From Stenotrophomonas maltophilia (GTDB lineage Bacteria > Pseudomonadota > Gammaproteobacteria > Xanthomonadales > Xanthomonadaceae): a stretch of DNA of 64,000 nucleotides. The notes under the pieces were generated by a model. The model searched no databases, was not told the DNA's origin, and was given only the letters and a program-made list of their open reading frames with translations. Within the stretch, counting starts at the first letter, position 1. Each line of letters starts with the position of its first letter. The translations under genes and the position numbers were made by a program. The stretch is from assembly GCA_002435595.1 (NCBI GenBank), contig DJBL01000070.1:1-64000 (forward strand). Direction: 5' to 3'. Of the stretch, positions 28,597 to 40,932 are shown piece after piece.

Positions 28597-30375
28597 TCAC
28601 GCGTTGGCGCAGTGCTCGATGATCAACTGGATCGCGCCGCCGCCGCGATAGTCGTCGCTGACCAGGCGGTAGGCGATATGTACCTGGTTGGCCGGGGCGG
28701 TGCCCTTCCAGCCACTGAAGTGGATGGCACTGATCGGTTCGGCGCGGCCGGGTACGCGCAGGCTCAGTTTCAGGTGCTTCTCTTTGAGCACCTGCCAGCG
28801 CGCCACCTGGAAGTGCCCATCGAACAGCGGCTCCGGGAAGCCCTGGCCCCACGGGCCGGCCAGGCGCAGCGCCTCGGCGTGGCGGTAATCCAGTTCGTCC
28901 GGGGCCAGTTCGCCATCGCTCAACAGCAACTGCTGCAGCGCGGCCGGGTCCATGCTGGATTCGACCACGGCCACAAACGCCCGCTGGAACTCCTCGAAAC
29001 GCGCGTGCGGCAGGCTCAGGCCCGCGGCCATGGCGTGGCCACCGAACTTGTCGATCAGGCCCGGGTGCGCGGCGTTGACCAGCGCCAGTGCATCACGAAT
29101 GTGGAAACCGGGGATCGAGCGCGCCGAGCCCCGCAGCGAATCGCTGCCCGGTTCGGAAGGCGCAAACGCGATCACCGGGCGGTGCAGGCGGTCCTTCATC
29201 CTGGAAGCAACCAGCCCGACCACGCCCGGATGCCACTCGGCATCGAACAGGCACGCGGCGATCGGGCGCTCGCCTTCGGCAGTGAGCATGGCGCGCGACA
29301 CCGCCAGTTCGGCGTCGTCGGTCATCAGTTGCTGCACCGCACGGCGTTCGGCGTTGATCTGCTCCAGGGTCTGGGCGATCTCGCGGGCCTGGCCGGGGTC
29401 TTCGGTGAGCAGCAGCTCGATGCCCAGCGCCATGTCTTCCAGGCGCCCAGCGGCATTCAAGCGCGGGCCCAGCGCGAAGCCGATGTCGGTGGCGCTCAGC
29501 CGTGCCGGGTCGCGGCCACTGGCCTGGATCAACGCCTGCAGGCCGACGCAGCCCTGCCCTGCGCGCAGCCGGCGCAGCCCGGCAGCGACCAGCGCACGAT
29601 TGTTGCCATCGAGCGCGACCAGGTCGGCCACGGTGCCGACTGCGACCAGGTCCAGCAGGGTCAGCAGGTCCGGCTCGCGCGTTGTGGCGAACGCCCCCTG
29701 TTCGCGCAGGTGGCGACGCAGCGCCATCAGCACGTAGAAGATCACGCCCACGCCGGCCAGCGCCTTGCTCGGGAAGGCATCGCCGCTGATGTTCGGGTCG
29801 ACCAGCGCATCGGCCGGCGGCAACCGTTCGCCGGGCAGGTGGTGGTCGGTGACCAGCACTTTCCAGCCCAGCGCCTTGGCCGCGGCCACGCCGGCATGGC
29901 AGGCAATGCCGTGATCGACGGTGACCAGCAGGCCCGGCTGCAGGTGCGCCAGGTCGGCCACCAGCGACGGCGACAACCCATACCCGTGCAGGATACGGTT
30001 GGGTACCGCATGTACCACGTCTCGCGCACCGAGCATGCGCAGCCCACGCACGCCCACCGCGCACGCCGTGGCACCGTCGCAGTCGAAATCGCCCACCACC
30101 AGGATGCGTGCGTTGCCGGCAATCGCCTCGGCCAGCAGCGCCACCGCGGCCTGCATGCTGCCCATCAGCTCCGGCGCATGCAGCTGCGCCAGCTTCGGCT
30201 GCGCCTGCGCGGCGTCGGTGACCCCGCGCGCGGCGTACAGGCGCTGCAGCAGCGGCAGCATGTCCTCGGGCCAACCGGCCACGGGCACGGCATCGCGACG
30301 CTGCAGGGCAACGCCGTGGGCGTGGGTCGGGGAACCGGGGAGCAGCGCAGCGGCGGCGGTGGAAGACATCGGCAT
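28597..30375 (-). CDS. recJ: Single-stranded-DNA-specific exonuclease RecJ
   Basis: 592 aa from the ATG at 30375 (an ATG 6 nt downstream is equally possible; the frame is open to 30465). A 5'-3' exonuclease acting in RecFOR recombination and mismatch repair. DHH phosphoesterase motifs are visible: DFDCDGATA at 96-104 (usually D-F-D-A-D-G, here Cys at the fourth position), DHG at about 154-156, DHH at 177-179 (VTDHHLPGE), and the DHHA1 domain with GGHAMAAGLSL. The C-terminal OB-type domain is present. In Xanthomonas recJ also lies in this part of the rpf region, next to rpfE. Here it runs antisense between two DUF1176 genes. Confidence 0.95.
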   Translation of the reverse strand: MPMSSTAAAALLPGSPTHAHGVALQRRDAVPVAGWPEDMLPLLQRLYAARGVTDAAQAQPKLAQLHAPELMGSMQAAVALLAEAIAGNARILVVGDFDCDGATACAVGVRGLRMLGARDVVHAVPNRILHGYGLSPSLVADLAHLQPGLLVTVDHGIACHAGVAAAKALGWKVLVTDHHLPGERLPPADALVDPNISGDAFPSKALAGVGVIFYVLMALRRHLREQGAFATTREPDLLTLLDLVAVGTVADLVALDGNNRALVAAGLRRLRAGQGCVGLQALIQASGRDPARLSATDIGFALGPRLNAAGRLEDMALGIELLLTEDPGQAREIAQTLEQINAERRAVQQLMTDDAELAVSRAMLTAEGERPIAACLFDAEWHPGVVGLVASRMKDRLHRPVIAFAPSEPGSDSLRGSARSIPGFHIRDALALVNAAHPGLIDKFGGHAMAAGLSLPHARFEEFQRAFVAVVESSMDPAALQQLLLSDGELAPDELDYRHAEALRLAGPWGQGFPEPLFDGHFQVARWQVLKEKHLKLSLRVPGRAEPISAIHFSGWKGTAPANQVHIAYRLVSDDYRGGGAIQLIIEHCANA

Positions 30376-30511
30376 CGCCGGGTTGCAGAGAGTGTCGCCA
30401 TGATACCGGCTGGCTCCGGCCGGTGCTGCGCCGGCGTCCCGCGGGACACCGGCGTTCCGATGCATGCGCAGATGACCGATACTCCCTGCCCGTCATCACC
30501 GCCGTTCCTGC

Positions 30512-31588
30512 ATGCGCCTATCTGCTTTCCCGCTGCGCCTGGCCATGGCCCTGTCGTTGGCACCGGCCACCGCCGCGGCGGACTCGTCACTGGGTGCCTC
30601 GTTCTTCGAGCACGACTGGCTGCTGGCCTGCGACAACACCCGCACCTGTCGTGCTGCCGGGTTCACCGCCGAAGCACCGCTTGCCTTCAGCCTGCTGTTC
30701 GAACGTGCCGGTGGGGCGGACACGCCGGTCACCGCGATGCTGGGCTATGTGGACGGCGCCGAGTACGCCGACGCCGACGCCGGAGCGCAGGCGTCGGCGC
30801 CCAGGCCCAGCGGTGCGCTGCAGCTGCACGTGGACGGCCGCTCTCTCGGCACGGTGGTCCCAACCCGGCCCGAGGCACCGGCCACGCTCACCCGTACCCA
30901 GGTGGATGCGCTGCTGGTCGCGCTGCGGCGCGGTGCGCCCATCGCGATCGTGGATGCGTCCGGCGACGCGTGGCCCATCTCCCATCGCGGCGCCACGGCA
31001 ACGCTGCTGAAGATGGACGCCATGCAGGACCGGCTCGACACGCCCGGCGCGCTGATCCAGCGCGGCACTCGCCCGGAGTCGAGCGTAGCGCCGGCCTTGC
31101 CCAGGCCGGTGCTGAAGGTTCCACCCCGGCTGGCGGAATCCCGCCCGCAGGACGCCTTGCTCGCCGAGCGCAAGGACCTGATGGACGCCCTGTTGGCCGG
31201 CCGCGACCCCCAGGCGGTATGCGCCTGGAACGACGATCCGATTGAATCGATGGAGCTGGAGGTGCATCGGTTGGACGCGGTGCACCTGCTCGCGTCGCTG
31301 GCCTGCGGGGTGCCGGGCCGCTCCGTGTCCGGCCCAAGCTGGGTGATCCGCGCGCAGCCGCCGTTCGAGCCGGCGCTGGTCACCACCGCGCACGTGTTCC
31401 TGAGGCCACCGGAGGCGGTGCTGTACCAGGAGCGCGACGAGCGGACCCTGGGCCGCTGCGGGTCCGGGCGCTATTGGGTATGGGACGGCGCGCGGTTCGT
31501 GGTGAGCCGCGAGTACGTGACCGGACTGTGCCGGGCCATGCCGGGCGGCTTCTGGCACCTGCCCACCTTCGAGACCGAACTGCGCTGA
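30512..31588 (+). CDS. DUF1176 secreted protein, copy 3 (divergent)
   Basis: 358 aa. The signal peptide is about residues 1-21. It retains HDWLLACDNTRTCRAAGF at the mature N-terminus and ATLLKMDAMQDRLDTPGALI in the middle, but is much more diverged than copies 1 and 2 elsewhere and has an insertion of Asp/Ala-rich sequence at about 80-100. The C-terminus ends RYWVWDGARFVVSREYVTGL then CRAMPGGFWHLPTF. It is convergent with rpfE and divergent from recJ. Function unknown; probably periplasmic. Confidence 0.8.
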   Translation: MRLSAFPLRLAMALSLAPATAAADSSLGASFFEHDWLLACDNTRTCRAAGFTAEAPLAFSLLFERAGGADTPVTAMLGYVDGAEYADADAGAQASAPRPSGALQLHVDGRSLGTVVPTRPEAPATLTRTQVDALLVALRRGAPIAIVDASGDAWPISHRGATATLLKMDAMQDRLDTPGALIQRGTRPESSVAPALPRPVLKVPPRLAESRPQDALLAERKDLMDALLAGRDPQAVCAWNDDPIESMELEVHRLDAVHLLASLACGVPGRSVSGPSWVIRAQPPFEPALVTTAHVFLRPPEAVLYQERDERTLGRCGSGRYWVWDGARFVVSREYVTGLCRAMPGGFWHLPTFETELR

Positions 31589-31613
31589 CCCCGGTGCTGG
31601 CCCGATGCAGGAA

Positions 31614-31632
31614 CGCCGACCTGCGGTCGGCG
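31614..31632. terminator. Stem-loop between DUF1176 copy 3 and rpfE
   Basis: Perfect 8-bp stem CGCCGACC at 31614-31621 and GGTCGGCG at 31625-31632 with a TGC loop, in the 50-nt gap between two convergent genes. It lacks a T tract on either side, so termination strength is uncertain. Confidence 0.5.
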
Positions 31633-31638
31633 CTGCAT

Positions 31639-32559
31639 TCAGGCGTCGTGGAGCTGGACCGGCTTCTTCCAGAACCGCCAACGCTGGCGCTTGTCGATCT
31701 CGAAACGGACTCCGTCCTCGAAATCCAGTACCAGTCGGCGCAGTTCGCCGCGCTGCAACGCCACCAGCAGCGGCCGGATCGCATCGTTGCCGAGCTGGTC
31801 GAGCGAGCGCAGCTGGCGCAGGTCGACCAGCGCATCCACCTGTTGTTCGTTGTCGGCCTGCAGCCCGGCGGCCTTGGCCAGGGCCTGCAACAGCGCTTCG
31901 CGGCTGCGCACCTGGGCATGCCGGGTATGCACGGCGCGGGGCAGTTCGCCGCCGCCCCAGAACCACAGCGAGTTGATCGCCCGCTTGCCGGCGGCAATGC
32001 GCTGCTGGTTCCAGTCATGGGTGTGCAGGACCACCTGCGCTTCGGTCAGCAGCGCACGCCAGCGGCGGCCTGCATCGCCTTCGGGCAGATGGGCGAACAG
32101 ATCGTCGCCGAGCACTTCGTCGGGCGTGTCGAATACCGGCAGCGTGGTGCCCGGCGGCAGCCGCAGGTACCAGCGGCTGGGCACGGGCGCGTCCAGCACG
32201 AACCCAAACCCGGCAAACAGCGGCTGCAGCGCCGGCAGCAGCTGGGCCACATCCTCGGCGTCGGGCCGCAGCGTATCGCCGTGGCCCATCATCCGCGCGC
32301 CCTGCATGTCCGGTACCACGTTGGCCGGATCGGCACGCAGCCAGATCGCCTCGCCGGCATCGCCGACGTCCAGCTGGCGGGTCAGTGCGGCCGCCGGCCA
32401 GTGCGCCGGCTGCAGCTGGAAATGCCGCTGCAGCTGGGCACGTTCACCGCCCTCCACACTGCGGCGCTCGGCCCGCCCAAGCGCCCTGGCGACGTCTTCG
32501 GGCAAGGCGGAGGCCGGAAACCGGCTGCGCGCCGGCAGCAGCAGTGTGGCGGTGGCCAT
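31639..32559 (-). CDS. rpfE: RpfE-family protein
   Basis: 306 aa, start MATATLLLPARSRF one nt after the greA stop. Cytoplasmic: no signal or membrane segment. Recognisable by context (recJ-rpfE-greA order as in Xanthomonas rpf regions) and by sequence features of this family, such as ARMMGHGDTLRPDAEDVAQL, VPSRWYLRLPP and NSLWFWGGGELP. Originally described as regulating pathogenicity factors in Xanthomonas; some databases describe it as phosphoglycerate-mutase-like, but I see no R-H-G catalytic motif. The biochemical role is unknown. It is the last gene of the dapB/car/greA run. Confidence 0.82.
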   Translation of the reverse strand: MATATLLLPARSRFPASALPEDVARALGRAERRSVEGGERAQLQRHFQLQPAHWPAAALTRQLDVGDAGEAIWLRADPANVVPDMQGARMMGHGDTLRPDAEDVAQLLPALQPLFAGFGFVLDAPVPSRWYLRLPPGTTLPVFDTPDEVLGDDLFAHLPEGDAGRRWRALLTEAQVVLHTHDWNQQRIAAGKRAINSLWFWGGGELPRAVHTRHAQVRSREALLQALAKAAGLQADNEQQVDALVDLRQLRSLDQLGNDAIRPLLVALQRGELRRLVLDFEDGVRFEIDKRQRWRFWKKPVQLHDA

Positions 32560-32560
32560 G

Positions 32561-33033
32561 TCAGTCCAGGTACTGGACGCTGACGATTTCGTACTCGCGC
32601 TGGCCGGCCGGTGCGTCGATGGTGACCGCATCGCCCTCCAGCTTGCCGATCAGGGCCCGCGCCAGCGGCGAGGAGATCGCGATCAGGCCCAGCTTGATGT
32701 CCGCTTCCAGGTCACCCACGATCTGGTAGCGCTTTTCTTCATCGCTTTCCACGTCGGCCAGTTCGACGGTGGCGCCGAACACGACCTTGCTGCCGGCGTT
32801 GAGCTTGGTGATGTCGATGATCTCGGCATGCGACAGCTCGCCCTCGAGCTGCTTGATGCGTCCTTCGATGAACCCCTGCTCTTCGCGCGCGGCGTGGTAC
32901 TCGGCGTTCTCCTTGAGATCGCCATGCTCGCGCGCTTCGGCGATCGCCGCGATGACCTTGGGGCGCTTGACCGACTTGAGGTGGTCAAGCTCTTCGCGCA
33001 GACGCTGCGCGCCCTTCAGGGTGATCGGTGCTC

Positions 33034-33037
<4 letters not shown>
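32561..33037 (-). CDS. greA: Transcription elongation factor GreA
   Basis: 158 aa, standard length. It inserts a coiled-coil into the RNA polymerase secondary channel and stimulates transcript cleavage in backtracked complexes. The acidic tip is visible in AIAEAREHGDLKENAEYHAA, and the C-terminal FKBP-like domain in ISSPLARALIGKLEGD. The ATG overlaps the carB stop (ATGA), and its TGA is 1 nt before rpfE, so carB-greA-rpfE are probably co-translated. Confidence 0.97.
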
Positions 33038-36276
<3,239 letters not shown>

Positions 36277-36327
36277 TGTCTTCTCTAAGTCAGTACAGCG
36301 TGTCTGGGGGTGATCGCACGCTGTCGA

Positions 36328-36879
36328 TCAGGAAATTTCGTCGGGTTTCAGCGCGATCCGGCACTGGTCCTGCAATCCTTGGCTCAGCCGCACCGCCATG
36401 TGGTCCGGCGCAGGCATTGCATCGAAACCGTCGTTCAGGCGCTTGAAGGACGTACTGCCCAGAAAGGCCTCGAACCCGGCGGTGTAGGCCGCGTTGTTGA
36501 CGTCGATCGACGCGTCCGCGGCCGACTCCGGCAGTGCGCCGGCGAGGATCAGGTAGCCCTTTCCGGACGGCGTGGCCAGGAAGCGCGACCAGTCGGCAAC
36601 GACCGCATCACCGTCCTGGCCAAGACTGCTGATCAACGACTGGCGCACATGCGCGTAGAAAAACGACTGGATCGAGCTGCGCGCGCACTGCCGATCGCTG
36701 TCGCCCAGCGCGTTGAGCGTGGGCAACTCCTCGAGCATCATCGCCGCCGACGACGCGCCGAGCGACCCCTTGTTCAACGTCTGCAGCAGCGCGTCCACCT
36801 CGGCGGCAGCGGCCGGTGCGGCCTGAGCCGCGCCAGTGGCGCAGCACAGCAACAGCAGCAGCGCGGCGCGCTGGATCAC
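36328..36879 (-). CDS. Secreted protein of unknown function inside the carAB operon
   Basis: 183 aa. Clear signal peptide (MIQRAALLLLLCCATGAAQAAP, cleavage near residue 20), then a mostly helical mature domain with two cysteines (DRQCARSSIQSFFYAHV and LQDQCRIAL) that could form a disulfide. No family motif is recognised. Its ATG overlaps the carA stop by 4 nt and it ends 51 nt before carB, so it is co-transcribed and translationally coupled with carA although its product is exported. Start and strand are well supported by the signal and overlap. Confidence 0.8.
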   Translation of the reverse strand: MIQRAALLLLLCCATGAAQAAPAAAAEVDALLQTLNKGSLGASSAAMMLEELPTLNALGDSDRQCARSSIQSFFYAHVRQSLISSLGQDGDAVVADWSRFLATPSGKGYLILAGALPESAADASIDVNNAAYTAGFEAFLGSTSFKRLNDGFDAMPAPDHMAVRLSQGLQDQCRIALKPDEIS

Positions 36880-38006
36880 GCCTTGGCCTCGGCCATCAGG
36901 GTCACGAAACGATCGAACAGCGGCGCCACGTCGTGCGGGCCCGGCGAGGCTTCCGGATGGCCCTGGAAGGAGAACGCCGGCACGTCGGTGCGCGCGATGC
37001 CCTGGTTGGTGCCATCGAACAGCGAGCGGTGGGTGACCCGCAGGGTCGCCGGCAGCGTGGCTTCATCCACCGCGAACCCGTGGTTCTGCGAGGTGATCAT
37101 CACCCGGCCATCGTCCAGGTCCTGCACCGGGTGGTTGGCACCATGGTGGCCGTGGCCCATCTTGACCGTCTTGGCGCCGGAGGCCAGCGCCAGCAACTGG
37201 TGGCCCAGGCAGATGCCGAACACCGGCAGCTTCTTGTCCAGGAACACCTTGATTGCCTCGATCGCGTAGTCGCACGGTTCCGGATCGCCCGGGCCGTTGG
37301 ACAGGAACACGCCGTCCGGATTCATCGCCAGCACCTCGGCCGCCGGGGTCTGCGCCGGTACCACGGTGATCTCGCAGCCGCGCTCGGCAAGCATGCGCAG
37401 GATGTTGAGCTTGGCGCCGAAATCGTAGGCCACCACCTTGTAGGCCGGCGCGGCGCTGACGAACTCGTTGCTGTCCAGGTCCAGCTGGCCCTCGGTCCAC
37501 GGGTAGGCCTTGTCGGTGCTCACCACCTTGGCCAGGTCCATTCCCTTCAGGCCGGGGAACTTGCGCGCCGCTTCCAGCGCCGTTTCCACGTTCAGGCCCT
37601 CACCGGCCATCAGCGCACCGTTCTGGGCGCCGCGCTCGCGCAGGATGCGGGTGAGCTTGCGGGTATCGATGCCGGAGATGGCCACCACGCCACGCTGCAG
37701 CAGCCAGTCCTGCAGCGAGACCTGGCTGCGCCAGTTGCTGGGGCGGCGCGGAACGTCGCGTACGATCAGGCCGGCCGACCAGACCTTGTGGGCCTCGTCG
37801 TCCTGGTCGGTCATGCCGGTGTTGCCGATATGCGGGTAGGTCAGCGTGACCATCTGCCGGGCGTAGGAAGGATCAGTCAGCACTTCCTGATAACCGGTCA
37901 GCGCGGTGTTGAACACCACCTCACCGACGGACAGGCCGGGCGCGCCTACGGATTCGCCCTCGAATACGGTGCCGTCTTCGAGGACGAGGATTGCGGCTTG
38001 GGTCAC
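36876..38006 (-). CDS. carA: Carbamoyl-phosphate synthase small subunit
   Basis: 376 aa from the GTG at 38006, giving the usual beginning TQAAILVLEDGTVFEGES; the frame is open upstream but without homology. It hydrolyses glutamine and channels ammonia to CarB. The C-terminal class I glutamine amidotransferase has nucleophile Cys266 (GICLGHQLLALASG) and the His-Glu pair in HPEASPGPHD. The stop overlaps the next gene's ATG. Confidence 0.97.
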   Translation of the reverse strand: MTQAAILVLEDGTVFEGESVGAPGLSVGEVVFNTALTGYQEVLTDPSYARQMVTLTYPHIGNTGMTDQDDEAHKVWSAGLIVRDVPRRPSNWRSQVSLQDWLLQRGVVAISGIDTRKLTRILRERGAQNGALMAGEGLNVETALEAARKFPGLKGMDLAKVVSTDKAYPWTEGQLDLDSNEFVSAAPAYKVVAYDFGAKLNILRMLAERGCEITVVPAQTPAAEVLAMNPDGVFLSNGPGDPEPCDYAIEAIKVFLDKKLPVFGICLGHQLLALASGAKTVKMGHGHHGANHPVQDLDDGRVMITSQNHGFAVDEATLPATLRVTHRSLFDGTNQGIARTDVPAFSFQGHPEASPGPHDVAPLFDRFVTLMAEAKA

Positions 38007-38237
38007 GGAATTCTCACTTTGGCTACCGATGGGGTCACCGAAGTCACGCCTGCGCTCCACGAAAAAGCGGCTGCAAAAAAGCGCGGACGGCGGTGCGGGA
38101 CCGGTCCGGCTGTCGTGATTCGGCGAGCGGGAATTGTAAAGGCAAGGGGGCCGCGACGCCAGCATTTACATGCATCGGCCGACGTACGGGCGCAGCGGGC
38201 CCGCCTGTTGTTCAGGCTGGCCCGTGCCTGTTCAGGT

Positions 38238-38978
38238 TCAGCCGACCGTGGACGGTGCCGGGCCCGCCAGCAGGTCGCGGACCCGGTAGCTGCCGGGCGC
38301 GCGCCCGTTCAGCTGGCGCGCGGCAAACAGGGCCCCGCGCGCGAAGATGTCACGGTTGGTGGCCCGGTGGGTCAGTTCGATGCGCTCGCCCAGGCCGCTG
38401 AACTGGACCAGGTGTTCGCCGACGATGTCGCCGGCACGCAGGCTGGCGTAGTGCGGCTGCGCCCCGCCCTTCTGCGCGGCGGCGCCCAGGGTGAGCGCGG
38501 TGCCCGAAGGCGCATCCTGCTTGTGCACGTGGTGCGATTCGACGATGTCACAGTCCCAGCCGGCCAGTGCCGCGGCCGCACGCTCGACCAGCTCGTCGAG
38601 CACGGCCACGCCCAGGCTGAAGTTGGAGGCCCACACCAGCGGGATGCCCGCGGCGGCCTGGATCAGCGCCTGGCGCTGGGCTTCGCTGATGCCGGTGGTG
38701 CCCGACACCAGCCCTGCCCTGCGTTCCACGCACAGGGCCAGGATCGGATCGAAGCCCTCCGGCAGGCTGAAATCGATCGCCACGTCGAACGGCGGCGCAC
38801 CGGCCAGTTCGCTGGCGGCAAAATGCGGCACGCCGTCGATCACGCGCTGCACCGGCGCGCGCCGGGTCACCGCGGCGACGATCTGCAGGTCGGGATGGTC
38901 GGCGGCCAGCCGCAGCAGGGCCTGGCCCATGCGTCCGGACGCACCGTGGATGAGCAGGCGAAGAGGTGTATTGGTCAT
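38238..38978 (-). CDS. dapB: 4-hydroxy-tetrahydrodipicolinate reductase
   Basis: 246 aa. NAD(P)H-dependent reductase of lysine and peptidoglycan precursor synthesis. N-terminal nucleotide loop GASGRMGQALL, the SGTTGISEAQRQAL region, and the catalytic/substrate block VESHHVHKQDAPSGTAL are all intact. It is first in the minus-strand run leading to carA; the 231-nt gap before carA suggests a second promoter there, though none is obvious. Confidence 0.97.
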   Translation of the reverse strand: MTNTPLRLLIHGASGRMGQALLRLAADHPDLQIVAAVTRRAPVQRVIDGVPHFAASELAGAPPFDVAIDFSLPEGFDPILALCVERRAGLVSGTTGISEAQRQALIQAAAGIPLVWASNFSLGVAVLDELVERAAAALAGWDCDIVESHHVHKQDAPSGTALTLGAAAQKGGAQPHYASLRAGDIVGEHLVQFSGLGERIELTHRATNRDIFARGALFAARQLNGRAPGSYRVRDLLAGPAPSTVG

Positions 38979-39107
38979 GCGCGCAGGCTAGCCGGTGGCG
39001 GCAGGCCTGCCAAGGGGAAAAAACGCCGCCGGCGCGCACGCCGGCAACAGCGTCGGCAGCAACGTCGCTTGCTACCCTGTGCGCCCTCTCGTTCCGACTT
39101 GCCCGCC

Positions 39108-39869
39108 ATGCAGCTTTCGCAGCAACTCGTCCTTGTCACCGGCGGCGCCCGCGGCCTTGGCCAGCACCTGGTGCGCGCCTTCGCCCGCGAGGGCGCACAG
39201 GTGGTGGTCAACTACCTGCACAGTGCCGAGGCCGCCCACGCACTGGTCGCCGAGCTGGGGCCCTCCACGCTGGCCGTGCGCGCCGATGTCACCGATGCCA
39301 CCCAGGTGCAGGCAATGGTCGCGCAGGCAGGGGCGCACTTCGGCCGCGCGCTCGGCTGCGTGGTCAACAACGCGCTGGCCGCGTTCTCGTTCAACGGCGA
39401 TGCCCGCGCCAAGGCCGATGCCATCGGCTGGCAGGCGTTCAACGCCCAGTTCGAGGGCAGCGTGCGCGGCGCACTCAACACCGTGCAGGCGGCCGTGCCG
39501 GGCATGCGTGCGCAGCGCTTCGGCCGGATCATCAACATCGGCACCAACCTGTTCCAGAACCCGGTCGTGCCTTACCACGACTACACTGCCGCCAAAGCCG
39601 CCCTGCTCTCGCTGACCCGCACCCTGGCCGGCGACCTCGGACCGGACGGAATCACCGTCAACATGCTGTCCGGCGGCTTGCTGCGCAGCACCGACGCCAG
39701 CGCGGCCACGCCCGAGGCGGTGTTTGACTACATCGCCGCCGCGACGCCGCTGCGCAGCGTGACCACGCCGGCCGAGTTCGCCGATGCCGCGCTGTTCTTC
39801 GCCTCGCCCTGGTCGCGCGCGGTCACCGGGCAGAACCTGGTGGTGGACGGCGGCCTGGTGCGCGACTGA
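39108..39869 (+). CDS. Short-chain dehydrogenase/reductase
   Basis: 253 aa. Classical SDR: TGGARGLGQHL (cofactor loop), DVTDATQ (adenine contact), and catalytic YHDYTAAKAALLS (Tyr-x-x-x-Lys). The usual N-A-G is VVNNALAAFSF and the Ser position lies in INIGTNLF, where Thr may replace Ser. Arg/Asn after the first strand suggests NADPH. Substrate unknown. The stop is followed after 1 nt by the ATG of a MerR regulator, so the two are coupled. It is divergent from dapB. Confidence 0.88.
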   Translation: MQLSQQLVLVTGGARGLGQHLVRAFAREGAQVVVNYLHSAEAAHALVAELGPSTLAVRADVTDATQVQAMVAQAGAHFGRALGCVVNNALAAFSFNGDARAKADAIGWQAFNAQFEGSVRGALNTVQAAVPGMRAQRFGRIINIGTNLFQNPVVPYHDYTAAKAALLSLTRTLAGDLGPDGITVNMLSGGLLRSTDASAATPEAVFDYIAAATPLRSVTTPAEFADAALFFASPWSRAVTGQNLVVDGGLVRD

Positions 39870-39870
39870 G

Positions 39871-40272
39871 ATGCGCATTTCCGAGGTGGCCCGGCGCAGC
39901 GGCGCCAGCCAGAAGGCAATCCGCCTGTACGAGGCGCGCGGCCTGCTGGCCAGCGTGGCGCGGATCAACCGCTACCGCGACTACAGCGAGCAGGACCTCA
40001 ACCTGGTGCTGCTGATCCGCCAGGCGCAGGCGCTGGGCTTCCGGCTGGCCGAGGTGGCCGCACTGCGACGCGACGACGGCGGCATCGACTGGCTGCGCGT
40101 GCAGGCGCTGCTGGCGCAGCGGCAGCAGGCCGTGCGCGCGGACCTGCGCCGGTTGCAGCAGCTGGATGCGGCACTGACCCAGCTTCGCACCGAGGTGGTG
40201 GAGCTGATCGGGCACGGTGAAAGCGGCCCGCTGGATGCGTGCCTGGCCCGCGGCGACTGCCAGGCGGCTTGA
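39871..40272 (+). CDS. MerR-family transcriptional regulator
   Basis: 133 aa. N-terminal winged helix ISEVARRSGASQKAIRLYEA (MerR recognition) followed by wing NRYRDYSEQDLN and a long dimerisation coiled coil. The C-terminus contains two cysteines (DACLARGDCQAA), which could sense a metal or an oxidant, as in the CueR/SoxR branch, but spacing does not identify a ligand. It starts 1 nt after the SDR stop; control of the SDR and the downstream quinone reductase gene is an inference. Confidence 0.9.
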   Translation: MRISEVARRSGASQKAIRLYEARGLLASVARINRYRDYSEQDLNLVLLIRQAQALGFRLAEVAALRRDDGGIDWLRVQALLAQRQQAVRADLRRLQQLDAALTQLRTEVVELIGHGESGPLDACLARGDCQAA

Positions 40273-40325
40273 CTCTGCCCCTTGGGGCAGACCGTAGGCT
40301 GCGCGCTCCCTCTGCGAGTGCCCCC

Positions 40326-40907
40326 ATGTCCCGATCCATCGTCATCCTGCTGGGCCACCCCGACCGCAACAGCCTGTGCGGCGCACTGGCCGAGCACTAC
40401 CAGCACGCCGCGCAGGCCGCCGGCCACCGCGTGCAGCTGTTTGCCCTGGGCGAGATCGACTTCGATCCCGTCCTGCGCCATGGCTATCGCCAGATCCAGC
40501 CCTTGGAGCCAGGCCTGCAGCAGGTCAACCAGGCCATCGCCGACTGCCAGCACCTGGTGCTGGTCTACCCCACCTGGTGGGGCGGCATGCCGGCCCTGCT
40601 GAAAGGATTCTTCGATCGCGCCTTCCTGCCCGGCGTGGCGTTCCGCTACCGCAAGGATTCGGTGTGGTGGGACCGGCTGCTGGCCGGCCGCAGCGCGCGG
40701 GTCATCACCACCCTGGACACCCCGCCCTGGTACTACCGCTGGGTGTACCGGATGCCCGGGCATCAGCAGGTGCGGCGCACCATTCTTGAGTTCTGCGGGA
40801 TCAAGCCGGTGCGGATCACCGGGTTCGGGCCGGTCCGCAGCAGCAGCCCGGCCCAGCGTGATGCCTGGCTGCTGCGTGTCGCGCGCCTGGGCAGGCACGC
40901 CCGCTGA
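40326..40907 (+). CDS. NAD(P)H-quinone reductase-like flavoprotein (flavodoxin fold)
   Basis: 193 aa from the ATG at 40326. Flavodoxin-like fold of the NQO1/KefF/MdaB type: ILLGHPDRNSLCGALAEHY (FMN phosphate region) and LVYPTWWGGMPALLKGFFDR (the hallmark Y-P-x-W-W-x-x-P-A). Such enzymes reduce quinones by two electrons and protect from redox stress. It follows the MerR regulator on the same strand, 53 nt away. Substrate cannot be read. Confidence 0.88.
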   Translation: MSRSIVILLGHPDRNSLCGALAEHYQHAAQAAGHRVQLFALGEIDFDPVLRHGYRQIQPLEPGLQQVNQAIADCQHLVLVYPTWWGGMPALLKGFFDRAFLPGVAFRYRKDSVWWDRLLAGRSARVITTLDTPPWYYRWVYRMPGHQQVRRTILEFCGIKPVRITGFGPVRSSSPAQRDAWLLRVARLGRHAR

Positions 40908-40932
40908 GGGCCGCGCGCGCCTTGTACGCCGT

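Noticed and set aside
31639..32559. Phosphoglycerate mutase annotation for rpfE
   Set aside because: No R-H-G catalytic motif is visible; the gene is placed by its context and family features only.
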